NCBI RefSeq assembly: GCF_000264905.1
Contig: NW_006763140.1
Location: 410,385-474,384 of the forward strand
Reading direction: 5' to 3'
DNA from: Stereum hirsutum FP-91666 SS1
Taxonomy: Eukaryota; Basidiomycota; Agaricomycetes; Russulales; Stereaceae
DNA length: 64,000 nucleotides
Position 1 is the first letter of the stretch. Each line of letters begins with the position of its first letter. This document shows, piece after piece, positions 23,176 to 34,742 of this stretch. A program made the position numbers and the translations under genes. Below the pieces are notes generated by a model. It was not told the DNA's origin. It did not search any database and saw only the letters and a program-made list of their open reading frames with translations.

Positions 23176-24522
23176 ATGTCGGAGCATGTCGGAGCTCGAA
23201 ATGCAGGGACAAAGCTGTGCGTTGATGCTTTGCTGAACGCTACCACCTTGAAGTCGAACTACTATCTGGACAAAGTTCGTCTCCCGGAATTCTGTCCCCT
23301 TACTGATCTCTCACGCTCTCTACAGAGCAACGGCAATATGGGATCCCTCGTGTCTTCTGGGCCCCCTATTATCGACACATTACCAGACGAACTCCTTATC
23401 CTGATATTCTTCGAGGTACTGGGCGCCTCAGATTCCACGAACCTACATATTGCGATGTTACTCTCGTATGTGTGCTCCCGATGGCGTCGAATTCTCTTAC
23501 AACATCCTTTGTTCTGGGCCTCTATCACGGTCCCGTCAGTGGCAGGTGCGAAGCTATGTCTTCTCCCTCTGACTGAATACCCAAGGCTCATCACTAATTC
23601 ATCAGATCTCGGCCGGCTCAGATTACCGCTCCCTGACCTCTTGGATCGCTCGGCCATGATGCCACTCGATGTCTGTGTAGCTCCCAAGCTTTACAAAAGC
23701 TACGCCGAAAAGGGACACGATCATTCGCAGTACTTTTCTGCTTTAGACTACGCTGTCTCTCGCGCTCGTCATCTTCACTTCGACTTGGGTGAAGCTCACC
23801 TCCTCCTCCTCCATGCCCTGCCCCGTCCTCCTCGTTTCACCCACCTGCTCGACAACTTTTTTCGGTCACGGCCAGACAAGTACTGGCTGTCCGCGCCATG
23901 GCTCGAAGAGCTGACCGTTAGAGTCGCAGCGGATAGCGGAAAACTCCGATCTGCTCGCTCCTATCTTCTGCACGATATCCTCTCAAAGCTAGAAGCACCA
24001 CAGTTGCGATACTGCGACGTTGAAGGATTTTGCGTCGGCCCTAGTATCAGCTTAAGAACCTTCGAGACCTTAACAACATTAGTTTTGAAGGATTGCTTTT
24101 TATTTCCATCGTTCGAATTCGGGACACATTTCGTCTGTTTCCCTAATCTCGAACATCTCGCGATACGATCCCCAAAACTAGAGGGAATAACATTCCTGGG
24201 CGTACCCACTTCCACCATTCAGTTTACTTTATCCCACCTCAAGATGATGGAGATACAATGTAATGGAAACGATCTCGCACTTGTCTCCCGTATCCTGCAC
24301 CGCCTATCCGTACCGCCAACCGCGGTCGTCATGCTCTTTGTCGCGTCTGATTCGCTCGATTTTCCATCTACAAGGAAAACCCTCAAACGGATCGCGCGTC
24401 ACTTTCATACTTCCCTCGGCAGTGTTCCGACCACACAGAATGGACACTACACGGTCTACGATATCTCCGTAGATGCCAATCCGCAGATAGACGTTCCTCA
24501 GAGCATTTTCTTGCAGTTGTGA
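23176..24522 (+). CDS. F-box-like protein, tandem copy 1
   Basis: A single exon of 448 residues from the ATG at 23176. An F-box-like motif lies at about 66-115: IDTLPDELLILIFFEVLG, then LLSYVCSRWRRILLQHPLFWASITV. This is the common agaricomycete pattern in which the F-box recruits a substrate to an SCF ubiquitin ligase through Skp1. The remaining 330 residues are weak leucine-rich repeats (LTTLVLKDCFLFPSF, FPNLEHLAIRSPKLEG, LSHLKMMEIQC). It has a paralogue immediately downstream in the same orientation with the same C-terminal layout, which has an extra intron. The target is unknown. Confidence 0.85.
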   Translation: MSEHVGARNAGTKLCVDALLNATTLKSNYYLDKVRLPEFCPLTDLSRSLQSNGNMGSLVSSGPPIIDTLPDELLILIFFEVLGASDSTNLHIAMLLSYVCSRWRRILLQHPLFWASITVPSVAGAKLCLLPLTEYPRLITNSSDLGRLRLPLPDLLDRSAMMPLDVCVAPKLYKSYAEKGHDHSQYFSALDYAVSRARHLHFDLGEAHLLLLHALPRPPRFTHLLDNFFRSRPDKYWLSAPWLEELTVRVAADSGKLRSARSYLLHDILSKLEAPQLRYCDVEGFCVGPSISLRTFETLTTLVLKDCFLFPSFEFGTHFVCFPNLEHLAIRSPKLEGITFLGVPTSTIQFTLSHLKMMEIQCNGNDLALVSRILHRLSVPPTAVVMLFVASDSLDFPSTRKTLKRIARHFHTSLGSVPTTQNGHYTVYDISVDANPQIDVPQSIFLQL

Positions 24523-25048
24523 GCATCACTGCTACTTATACTTTGTTTACTGCCCCGTCGTCCTTGCTTTATTACCTCTATCATGCCACAGATCCCTGCT
24601 AGTGCCACGACGGTTGTTCAGTAATCATGAAGTCACTCCCTGAATCTGATGCACCATTATCGTGGTTCCCTTTGCTAGCACCTTTGTTGATTTTTTGTAC
24701 ATTGTCTTATATCCCTACTAGTGCTATAACGTCCGATCATATACATAGCTTCATCTTTAGCTATGCCCTTTCCAATTGCTTTCCAACGTCGTCTTCGACT
24801 CCTTTGTCTTCCTTATACGGTCCATCTTCTCGTTCTCTGTACAGTATATAACTCCCCACCTCACGTTACCGCCACACGTCCAGACATATTTACAGGCACA
24901 TTATCTGGAATTCGTAAGAATTCCAAGGCTGCGTAAACAACAACTAACTTGAACAAGGGGGGTCGAAAACGATTCCGAGTAACACTATGTGTCGGAGCTC
25001 GAAGTGAACCGGACATAAGCGGGAGCATTGAATCCCAAACTCGGACAT
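24523..25048. other. Spacer between tandem F-box genes
   Basis: No gene. CGGAGCTCGAAGTG near 24993 resembles CGGAGCTCGAAATG at the start of copy 1, a possible remnant of the duplicated 5' region. Confidence 0.45.
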
Positions 25049-26433
25049 ATGATCGACGGTCGTCGTACTTCTTCCATCGCATTTATCACAGTCCAATCTA
25101 GGCTCGATTGTATACTACATAGGCTGCCCGTCATGGAAACTTCTATCTTCAGCGAACTCCGCGCAGAGAACATTGCCGCTGCCAGCACATACAATTCTTC
25201 TGAACGAAAATCATCTATCGGTCACCAGAACGATGATGAAGTTCATTCGACTTCTATCGACAGCCTCCCCAACGAGCTGCTTTGCTACATCTTTATAGAG
25301 ACGTTGGAGACCACTTCTACCCCTTTCGGCCACCGCCTAGACACCGACAAGGTTGTTGTCCTTTCTCATGTCTGCAGTCGATGGCGCCGAGTTCTCCTTT
25401 ATAATCCGTCGTTCTGGAAGTCTATCACGGTCATTTCTCAACCAATCAATTTTGACACTGCCACTGGTGAGTGCTCAATATAATCACTGTTTTATCAGCC
25501 TTTAACATATCCGTTGCGCATTCAGATGGTTTTTGTCGCCTCACTCTCTCTGAACTGGCGAGCCGGTCGCAAGGCGCCCCCCTCGACGTCGTCGTGGCGA
25601 TGGAGGAAGAGTCACGGCCGGTGCAACGCGCCCACGCAGACCAGAGTGCTCTCTTTTCGACATTCGAGCGCGAGGTACACCGCATGCGTAAACTCTATAT
25701 TGATATCGGGGTAGGCCGTCCTTCTATATTCGGCAGACTCTTGTGCGAGTTTTTCCAATCCGATTTATCCACTTGCTCGTGGTCCGCTCCGCTGCTCGAA
25801 GACCTCACGCTCGAAACAAACAACGCAGACGGAGATAGTCGGATTTTATTTCATCGTGTCTTATTGAAGCTCAAAGCCCTATCATTGCGATCGCTCGACG
25901 TCTACGGAGTAACGTTCAGCAAGATTCGGGGCCATATCGACTACGAAGCTCTCACACGTTTGATTCTGCGAGGTTGCATTGTCCGCAGTACTTTGCACAA
26001 CTTCATTGCACCACTGGGTTGGTTTCCACAGTTGGAATGTCTCGCAATCCAGGATCTTGATTGTCATCTATGTCCCTCCCGGTCCATAATCACGACACGC
26101 ATTACTCCCCAACATCTCATATCTCTCCCGCGTCTCAAAACCATGGAGATTGACTGTGAGCCACGAGAACTCTCCTTTTTCTCAAGCTTTATGCACCATA
26201 TCACGATACCTCGTTCGGCAACTGTCATAATCCTCCTCGAGTTCTATTCCCTTCGGGCGTCTGCTTTGATGAAGCTGGAGGAGATTGCGGGTCGCATCGG
26301 TGTTTCGCTCGGTGACGTTCCCACTCGTGTATCCCACCAAAGGACAATCTACGTGATATCTGCGGATCAGACTCACAGTATGAGGAAGACGGGCGACATA
26401 TCAGACCTTCCAGCCGGTCTTCTACTACTGTGA
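25049..26433 (+). CDS. F-box-like protein, tandem copy 2
   Basis: Two exons (25049-25466 and 25526-26433) with a 59-nt intron give 441 residues from the first in-frame ATG; METSIFSEL at 25133 is an alternative start. The F-box reads IDSLPNELLCYIFIETLE, then VVVLSHVCSRWRRVLLYNPSFWKSITVIS, parallel to copy 1. Leucine-rich segments follow (LTRLILRGCIVRSTL, FPQLECLAIQDLDCHL, LPRLKTMEIDCEPREL), matching copy 1 position by position. The intron falls in a part that is uninterrupted in copy 1, so one copy has gained or lost it. Probable SCF substrate adaptor. Confidence 0.85.
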
Positions 26434-26714
26434 GACTGTTGCCCTCGCCCTCAAAACATATATCGAACACTTCCATTGCTACTCATGATACATACTGTAC
26501 GTTGAATCTCCTCAGCATCTCTTGAGCAATTGAAAACTCATAGCTTTATTCTGTCCTCTCCTTCAGACACATCCTCTGGTTTTGTCGCCGTTCATCGACA
26601 GGGAGTCTCGCCAAAGAAGTGCGTTTATAGGCGAGAAATATAACTGGTCCTCCGACTCCGTGGTAAATTATAGCGACCTCGAGATCCGAGTTTATCCGAG
26701 GTCGTCTTTCATCT

Positions 26715-27929
26715 TTACTTTTCATCTGTGAAGTGTAATACGTCGAACCCCTCTCCATAACCATCCTCCCATACAAACGACGACTCTCTATTCTCCCTAC
26801 CGAATGCTGCGATGAGCTTCTCCGCCTCTTCACCTCCATTCATAACCGGCCTCGCTTCTTCTTTCGACTTCCCTTTAGCACCTTGCCCATAGATCTTCAT
26901 ACCCCCACACACTTCCGTATCCGGACCCAAACTCCCTGGGTTCTCTGCACTCGTGTCTATGGTCCCGTCTGAACATTTTGATGGCATCAGAAAAGTACCG
27001 ATATGCCGAAATGTCAAACTTATTCGTTCCCCGTTCTGGAATTGTTCGACGGGTGATTTGAGCTTAAGTGGTCGCTTGTCGGTGTGGATACTGTGCGTCC
27101 ATCGTGCGTTCGTGGCGAGTCCCAGTACGAACATCGAATTATGGGGCAGTGGGACGCGTTGTGTCGATCTTGCGGTTGTGGTTGAGATCGAGGTAAGTGT
27201 TTTCGATGCAGATAGAGTCTCCTTGTTGGGTGCCTCGGAAGAGCCGGAAGGTGGAAGTGGCGACCTGTCTTTCTTCGTCCTCAGTGTCATTACTCTCTGT
27301 GCGCCCAGACTTATGTTGACGATGCTAGACCCCTGAACAATATCGATTGTCTTGTCTGAGTGTTCTGAAATATAATCTGCGCCGGTGCGATAGAATTGTA
27401 TGAGGACATGGTTGACGGGATGGCCGAGGATTTGTTCGACATGACGCCGAATGAGGGACACAGTGGGCGAGAAAGGTAGCAGAGGTGGCGAGGAGTCAGA
27501 TGGGTGGCGATAAATTGGGAAGGTTCCTATGAACAAATGGGAGTAATTAGGCCTAAGCATGTCGGAGAAACTGACACGATGGACATGACGATGGAACCAA
27601 CCGTCTGACTCAACCTCTCCTTCGACTGCGACCAATCTTGGAACCTCTCCGCCTGATATGAGCAACCACAAGCCGTCAGCATAGCAACTAAACCTGAGTT
27701 CGAGAAGCCTACCTCGATGAAACATTTTACTCCACTTGACTTCCGCCTTCAACCTCTCGAACGCAACGTCACCTAGCTCTTCAGGCAGGATGTTTTCCAC
27801 AAGATACGTATCTCCTTCAGCAATCGCTTCGACAGGTCCAAGAAACGACACCGACGAGTCTTCAGGCCTTCGTTTTGGAGGCAGAAGTGTCCCACCCTCC
27901 ACATTATTACTTGAAGCCGATATAAGCAT
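26715..27929 (-). CDS. AlkB-like 2-oxoglutarate/Fe(II) dioxygenase (ALKBH2/3-type)
   Basis: Exons 27929-27713 and 27652-26715 give 384 residues. The substrate-side motif is WSKMFHRGGEVPRLVAVEG. The catalytic core has IQFYRTGADYISEHSDKTIDI with Fe ligands His170 and Asp172, then His259 in RWTHSIHTDKR, and the 2OG-binding RISLTFR (Arg282, Arg288). This is the full HxD...H...RxxxxxR set of AlkB enzymes, which demethylate alkylated nucleic acids oxidatively. The 60-nt intron (CTGAC branch) is a multiple of three and contains no stop, so retention would insert 20 residues within the MFHRG-GEVPRL motif. The start is uncertain because the frame is open upstream without ATG. About 90 C-terminal residues are extra and acidic. 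Confidence 0.88.
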   Translation of the reverse strand: MLISASSNNVEGGTLLPPKRRPEDSSVSFLGPVEAIAEGDTYLVENILPEELGDVAFERLKAEVKWSKMFHRGRLLELRFSCYADGLWLLISGGEVPRLVAVEGEVESDGWFHRHVHRVSFSDMLRPNYSHLFIGTFPIYRHPSDSSPPLLPFSPTVSLIRRHVEQILGHPVNHVLIQFYRTGADYISEHSDKTIDIVQGSSIVNISLGAQRVMTLRTKKDRSPLPPSGSSEAPNKETLSASKTLTSISTTTARSTQRVPLPHNSMFVLGLATNARWTHSIHTDKRPLKLKSPVEQFQNGERISLTFRHIGTFLMPSKCSDGTIDTSAENPGSLGPDTEVCGGMKIYGQGAKGKSKEEARPVMNGGEEAEKLIAAFGRENRESSFVWEDGYGEGFDVLHFTDEK

Positions 27930-28370
27930 GTCGTGAGACTCGTCGCCTCCTCCAAAATTATGACGAGCGAATTCCTGAGATGGCTCTTGAGTTTCAACTA
28001 TTAGGGAAGCGACAAAGCATCGCAAATGCGAACAGGCCAGGGTTCTGCACAAATGTATGAAGCTTTGGCCGTTACGAGTCGTGCGGAGTGCGTAACAATT
28101 TGGCGCCCGTCTCGTGTTTGCGATTGTTTGCCGTTGCTTCCACCGCACTTCCAGGCACTTCCTTTTTACCTCCGCCACAACATCCGAGTCTCTTATCCAC
28201 TTCCTTCCTTCCTTCTTTCCACAACTTTCGTCTCGTCTGTAGCTTATATTTGATTCGAAAACAGGATTCTAACATGTGAGTTCAAGAGAATATCCTAACA
28301 TGTTCACTCAGGCTCACTCTGATTGTACCGGTAGACGCTTTCTCCTCTGTTGAATATCGCTTTTCCTCGA
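27930..28370. other. Divergent spacer between AlkB-like and F-box-like genes
   Basis: The open frame of the AlkB-like gene extends into this region to 28178 without an ATG, so a 5' exon may be hidden here. Otherwise nothing recognised. Confidence 0.4.
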
Positions 28371-29842
28371 ATGGCGCTCTTCCTCCCAATCGAGATTACC
28401 ACAAAGATTTTCAGATTATGCTCGCAATCTGAATTCCTTGCTCTCTGTCGTACAAACAAGACATTTCGTGACATCGCTGAACCTCTTACGTACCGCGATA
28501 TCCGCATCTCGTTTCGAGATGTCAAAACTCAAGCTCAAATAAACAAGGCGTACCATCGTGTAGTTTGTTTATATGAGGCATTGAAGAATGACACGACGAA
28601 GGCGGCGATGGTCAACAGGCTGGAAGTGGCGGAGCTTACGTGCGTATCAGGAATATTCGAGCCAACTGCGCGGCTGCATTTCAATGGCGACTAATTCCTC
28701 TGTAAAACCTGGTTCTTTTTGTAGTGATCACAAGCCTTCCAGCGGTTGCGCTGCGATAGAGTTCACTCCAGTGTGCTACATGCCACCCAGCGAGTTCACT
28801 GGCGCAGAGGAGACCCGTTGCGGACTCACCAAGCTCCCCACGGCCATCGCCGCTGTTTTATCACTGTAACCCGATCTTACCATCTTCCACTGTTCAGGCC
28901 GCCAGGAAAAACGCAGTTCCATCACTTTACTTACACTTCTGGAGCATGTTTCAGCTCCCTCACTTCATGAGTTCAAGCTCGACATCACAGAGGATATCTT
29001 GAATGTTCGTATCGACCACCAGTGGGCTGGCCGGTATACCGCTTACACCCCTCGAGCCCCGTTGCCCTATTTCCTTCAACGGCATCTCCACCTCAGGCGT
29101 GTTGTCTTGCGGATAGAAGACACGATGCCAGACAATCATCTCGAGAACTTCGCTCTGAGCATGCCGAAGCTGGAGCAGTTCGAGGCGCCGGAAATATATT
29201 TTCGTTCCCTCACGAAGGATACACCGTTGAAACTTGCCTCCATTAGCCTCATAAACGTTAACCTGTCCCAGCCATTTCATATGCGATTGGATGAAGTCCT
29301 AGCTAGGTTCCAGTCCTATGTAGAGTTGAAGTCATTGACTTTGAGGATGGAAAACTTCGACCACGAGACTATCAAGATCATCGCCCGGCGACTACCTGAC
29401 TTAGATCAGTTGGAGATCTGTCACGAGCTCTACATGTATAGATTACCGACATCGACGGTGAGTATTTCTGCTATCACACATTCTTCAATTTCCCTCAGGC
29501 TAATTGTGCTACACACACGTCGACTCACAACGCCTACAGGACGGCATTTCGGACATGGCAAAAGCTTTGTCAAAATTCACGGGCCTTCGCCATATCACCT
29601 TTCTCTGGGTCCTCCGCAATTCCATTGGGACGGTAGATGACAGAAACCAGGACGTGGACCAGGAAACGGTATCTAGCTGGGGAGAAGCTTGTTCTACTTT
29701 AGCCTGTTGCTCGATATGTGAGTGCGCCTGGTTTCCTTTGATGGCGTACTTACTGATATCTTGTCTTCCAGACGGGAGTGTATGGAAGAGAACGGGATAT
29801 GGAGATGTATGGACCTGTTCATCCCGTTCGCAAAGCGATTGA
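28371..29842 (+). CDS. F-box-like/LRR protein, five exons
   Basis: Exons 28371-28639, 28725-28854, 28906-29457, 29540-29717 and 29772-29842 give 399 residues. All junctions are clean except intron 2 (28855-28905), whose donor GTTTTA is weak; that junction should be treated as provisional. The N-terminus is an F-box-like segment: MALFLPIEITTKIFRLCSQSEFLALCRTNKTFRDIAEPLTYRDI. Leucine-rich segments follow (FALSMPKLEQFEAPEIYF, LASISLINVNLSQPF, YVELKSLTLRMENF, IIARRLPDLDQLEIC, FTGLRHITFLWVL). It differs in layout from the two F-box genes at 23-26 kb and is not their direct copy. Probable substrate adaptor; target unknown. Confidence 0.7.
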
Positions 29843-30486
29843 ATACAAATAGCGGTCGGTCTTAGTGTATGAAAAACGAGCAACGCATGAGATCTATTCG
29901 TATGGCGCCGAAGGCACCAGGCTGGACGAACATAAACCAGCGTGGCGCACCTCAAAACGGTGGCGCGAGACCCGAAGAGGAGCAAGTCAAGGGTGCCTGC
30001 AAAATGGGGAGATACAACGAGAGAGTGAAGCCTGAACAGTTTCTTATCGAGCATACGGTGAGACCAGTCGTATGCCTATGCTTCGAAAGACGCCTGCTGA
30101 ATAAGTCGAGAGAGAGAAATCATGATGACCATTCGGGACTCGGGAGTACTCGGAGCGCCATAACGTCGACGTGGATCGTACTTCGGAACCTCCCCGCGCA
30201 CCCTACGCCGACTCGTCACTATACCAGTTTACACGGCCTGTCGAAGCGTCTGCGAGGCTTGCTTGGTGAGACGCGGCGTTATGGGTGGTTGGGCGTAGCA
30301 CCGATGGAACTCCAGCGTCACTAGGTTGGAAGCAGCATAGGCAAGGTGCACTACGCTTGAGTGCATTCAAACCGAGGGACCTAATGACGACAGAGAGAAT
30401 AGTATAAGAAGTCGGAAGACCGAGTCAAACCTTCACTCACCTCAACCTCAATTTCTATCGTGTAAACCTAAGCTAGTATATCAATA
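29843..30486. other. Intergenic region, no gene accepted
   Basis: A TATA-like GTATAAGA near 30400 lies about 80 nt upstream of the SnoaL-like gene. Open frames here have no domain support. Confidence 0.4.
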
Positions 30487-31203
30487 ATGTCGACCATTGC
30501 GACGGGATCGGAGAGCACCCTGGATTGGCTCACAGAGGTCAGTTCAGACGGAGGGTTTCTTCAGTCTTCACATGATGGTTGATGTTCTCGTTTATTGATT
30601 GTATGGTGACCCGGCAGTTCTACGCAGCGTCAGACACGCGCGACGCGTCTCTCTGGGTGGACGCTTTCTTCACAGACGATGCGGCGATCGACTTCGGGAA
30701 TCATCCCACCGTACGAGGCAAAGAAAACATTCGACCTGTCAGTCTTCCTTATCACTCTTACCATAGTTTGAAGCTGACCTAGTCAACCTACGGCTCAGTG
30801 GGTGGGCGAACAGTTCCCATACATATCACTGATCAAACACGAAATCCTTGAATTCCGTGAGTGGCTCATATAATCAAAGGTTCTACAGAAGAGACTCACC
30901 GAGCGCCGTTGCCGCATCACCGCACATGCCTACGTAGACGAGGCAAACAACAGCATATATCACAGCCTGAGGATCTCCTATCGCGTCAAGGACGATCCGG
31001 AGGACCAAGTGATCCCTATTCGTGCGTTCGCGATCGCTCATAGACGACTGGTCGATTCAGGATTGGTAGTGACCGAGCCACTTCAAGGTGGCGAGAAACC
31101 TTGTGGGGGACTGAGAGTTGACAAGTTCGAGGTGTGGCTAGATAAGAGTCCAGTAGCGGAAAGGATCTCGTGGGTGTCGAAGATGTTGGGGAAACAAACT
31201 TGA
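30487..31203 (+). CDS. SnoaL/NTF2-like small protein
   Basis: Secure exons are 30487-30537, 30618-30737 and 30799-30856, with introns of 80 and 61 nt. The last exon ends at the stop at 31203, but its start is not resolved. The donor GTGAGT at 30857 is clear, and the best frame-keeping acceptor is the TAG just before ACGAGGCAAAC at about 30940. The protein (about 160 residues) begins MSTIATGSESTLDWLTEFYAASDTRDASLWVDAFFTDDAAIDFGN and later has SIYHSLRISYRVKDDP and FEVWLDKSPVAERI. This is the alpha+beta cone pattern of SnoaL-like/NTF2-like proteins common in fungal genomes. Whether it is a cyclase, isomerase or binder cannot be told. Confidence 0.72.
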
Positions 31204-31606
31204 CGTGAATATGAGAACTGTAGAAATATTGGTCAGGATGTGCATAGCAGTAACGTAGAATGGACGCTCTCTGGCTCACCTATGCAAGCCCATAAGATTG
31301 TTCGCTGTAAGACTGCACATAAGACCAAACGAAGAAAACTTTCACGTTCGATAGTCACTCGTATGCAAGTGAAGCAAGCTGTGGCCTGAAAACTGCCAGG
31401 AATGAAAGCATAACTCTTCATGGCGGTGCATTATGGATTATTTTTAGCACGACCTATCGCAGAATTACATCCACGATCAATTACTGACCCATTACAATAC
31501 CTTTGTCCATCCCTCGACCCCGAACGTCCAACAATCCACCGCTTCTCACCCACCTACCCATCCACGCACACCCATCCACCCCATCTCACCATACACATCA
31601 CATCCC
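31204..31606. other. Convergent spacer, C-rich near 31500-31600
   Basis: A region with many CCA/CCC runs extends into the 3' end of the GPI13 gene. No independent gene. Confidence 0.45.
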
Positions 31607-34600
31607 TCACGCCCCACCTCCAGGCCTCCTCCCAAACATCCCTCCAACCTTGCCCACAACCCTCCCCACACCCACCCAAACCCCCACCACAACCCCAAGA
31701 TCTACAACAGCCACCTCCACCGCCCCCGCCATATACCTCGGCGCAAACACCTTCCAAACCATCAAATGTCTCCTCAGCGCCGCCGCGCCCACCGCGCTCC
31801 CCGTCACCAACACCGCAAAATAACACATCGTCCCCAATCCCGCCCGCACCGCATTCAAGCCCACCGTCCCCGCGGCCGAAAGCGGCGACGGCGAACCGGG
31901 CGTGGACGTGATGAGCGGCGAGACGTTCCAGAGCGCGAGGAGGGGCGCGGAGAGTGCGAGGAGGAAGATGGGGCCGAATGTGTTTAGGAGGACGAGGAGG
32001 GGGGAGGACGGGTAGGTTACGGTTGAGGAGAGGATGAAGGCGGATTTCCATTGGATGGAGGGGATGGTGGATTGGTGACCTGTCGTGTAGAATGCCTGCA
32101 GTGCGAGGAGGGCGATCGGGACGATGTCGGAGAAGGAGACGCGGGCGGGGGAGGAGGAGAGGCTTGCGGCGGAGGCGGAGTTTCCGGCTTGGGATTGGAG
32201 GAGCTCGAGTGCGGCGGACGGGTTGGTTTCGAAGGCGGATTGGAGGGCTTTGGTGTCTCGGACACTGTCGAGGATTTCGAGATGGGAAAGTAGAGCGATG
32301 GTGGCGAGGCCGATTGTCAGTTGTCCGGTCAATTGGGTGGTAAACCAGACGAGGCCGAGGGATATACACCAGAATATAAAGTAGGGTGATCCAAACGCGT
32401 TGGCGAAGCCCATAACGATGACCTGTGATTTCGGAGGCTCGTTCGGGTCGTCGTCATGGCTCGGTGGAAGACGTTCCTTGACGATCTGCAAGCAGACTGG
32501 GACGATGGCCCATAGGACACCTCCAAACACGAGACTCCCACCCATCGCACACCAGGACAAGACCGTCCTCATCAACCTCAAATTGACATCAGGTCCCCAC
32601 ATCTCCGTGCTATCCATCCATTCCATCAACCAATACGCGGTTCCGGAGAGTAAAGTCGGCGTAAGGATATATGGCAGGAAAATCGCCGCGACGCCCCTGT
32701 CCGACTTCGAAATCGCCAGGATCCTCCGGATGATGATGGGAAGAAGGATGCATGTCGGCAAGACGAGGTATAAAGTCGACGTTGGAGGCTCAGCGACGGT
32801 GCCTCCTGCGAAGAACGTGATGCTGCACCAAGGATGCTGTTCCTCCCTGCATACCGTACTAATTCCCATAAGCCGTACACAAACGGCGAACAAGGCCGAG
32901 AAGAACAATATTCGACGGCGGAGATGCGAAGTCGGTGCGTGGAAGGCCGTCAGGAACGCGGGGATAAGGGTAGTGAGCAGGAAGAACGGGACGACACGAT
33001 CTTCCCAGAAGGTAAACGAGTTGGATAGGAAGGCGAGCGGATGTAGCACCAGCGGGATTAGCGACCACGAGAGTTGGAACCGGGGTGGTGCTGCGAATAC
33101 GATGCCCAGGCCTGAGCCCAGCGATATACCGAAAAGGGCCATTTGCAAGAACGATACGCCGTCCAATATTCCTGAAGCTTGGAGTGGCATGTAACTGACG
33201 ACGGCCAATGAAGCGCCGGCGGCACCAGCTATGACATATCGTCGTGTAAGCTCTACGACCCACGCATCCCATTGTTCCGCCGTCCTATTACTGTGCTGGA
33301 ACAGTCCCCAGCCCACGAGCAAACTGAGTACCAGCGTTGTCAATCCGAATGCCATCAGCACGACGTTGAACTGCGCCCACAACGACCGACAGGTCTCCAG
33401 CACGAGCCGAGTATACGCGATCGAGGCCGTCAACCTGTCTGTCGAAGTCGCCGTGACGGACCACTGCGTTTGGAGATGGTTCCATACAGAGTCGAGTTCG
33501 CCGCCGGAGGAGCTATTGCGGTATGCGGAAAGATAGGTGTTCACCTGGCGGGTATTGAGTTCCAAGGCGCGGACGTACTCCGCACCCTTCTTGTCTCGCC
33601 AGAAAAGCTCGGGTATGACGGTTCCTAGATTGTTGAAGGGGATAGGAAGACCCAGAAGGAGCGAAAGCGACGAAACCAGGTCGATTTGCTGGATCCAACG
33701 ATGTGGCACCGTCGCACCAGGGAACGTCGTCGTCCGTTTAAGACTGTCTGGGATGTACGAATCTCCGACGGACAGAGCGGGACCCTTGGAGTAGATCCAC
33801 ATCGCGGATGAGACTTCCAGATCGCCATCGCCACCATGATCGCCCTTCCTATCCATTCCATGGTCGCCCAAAACGACCAAAAGCGTATCATCGTCCAACT
33901 TGTCCACGACACGCGTGAGAACGTCGTTCATCTGCTCCTGCTTTGCCCTCATTGTGGGATGGTCCGGTCCTACGCGATGCCCTACGTGATCTACACCGAG
34001 AAAATGCCCAATGAGGAAGTCCCACTTGTTTGCGTGCGGAGAGTCTGTGAGGAGAGGGAAGAGGTTGTCGATGACGCCATTATCGACAGTGTGTAGGTCC
34101 TCGACGTTGAAGGAGTCAAAGTCGTGAGTTATATCAGGGTGGAAGGAGTCTGGGAAGACGGAGAGCCAGGTGTCGTCACCCATGAAGGCTACCTAAGCAA
34201 GCTGGTGTAAATATTGAGATGCAAGCGCACAGGAACCAGCATGGAATACAAGAGGGAGGTAGTGAAGGAAAGAGCAAACATACACTTTTGTTGGCCATGC
34301 GAAGCTGCTTCACGATCGAATCCTCATCAATCGACGATCCTCCAAAATTGTGGCCCATATCGACGAAAGTCGGTAATGAACCCGTAACGAGCCCTTTAAT
34401 CCTCTGAAGCGTCGTTGTTGGTGGGTCTGAATACGCATTAAATAGGAATGAGTTCTTCGGGTACTTTTCCGTGAGTTCACGAGGAAGCGTCAATATATTA
34501 TGATGGTAAGGTGATTGTGGCTCCGGTGGGTTCGGTGAGAGGAAATCGAAGCGGAGAGCGTCGATGATGAGTAATACGGCTCGTTTGTGCGTTGGCGTGA

Positions 34601-34742
34601 GAGTGCATGGGTCGGATGGGGAGCAGGTTGTGACGGTGGGGAGGGAGAGCCGGGAGAGGAGGAAGCCTTGAGTGAAGAGGTATATTCCGGCGAGGTGGAG
34701 GAAGAAGAGGTATAGCAGGACTGAGGGCGCTTTGAACGACAT
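31607..34742 (-). CDS. GPI13: GPI ethanolamine phosphate transferase 3 (GPI13/PIG-O)
   Basis: Two exons (34742-34284 and 34192-31607) with a 91-nt intron give 1014 residues, the usual length. It adds phosphoethanolamine to the third mannose of the GPI precursor in the ER membrane; this group later links to the protein. The sequence shows an N-terminal signal-anchor and a lumenal alkaline-phosphatase-like domain with metal ligands in LLIIDALRFDFL (Asp61) and VVLGDHGMDRKGDHGG (about 262), and the nucleophile region DPPTTTLQRIKGLVTGSLPTF. VAFMGDDTW and FLGVDHVGHRVGP are family hallmarks. About a dozen transmembrane helices follow from residue 430 on. The C-terminus is rich in Gly and Val. It is a housekeeping gene; the neighbours give no functional link. 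Confidence 0.95.

Noticed and set aside
31554..32384. Several Pro/Arg-rich and Gly-rich frames on both strands
   Set aside because: Shadows of the GC-rich 3' end of the GPI13 gene.
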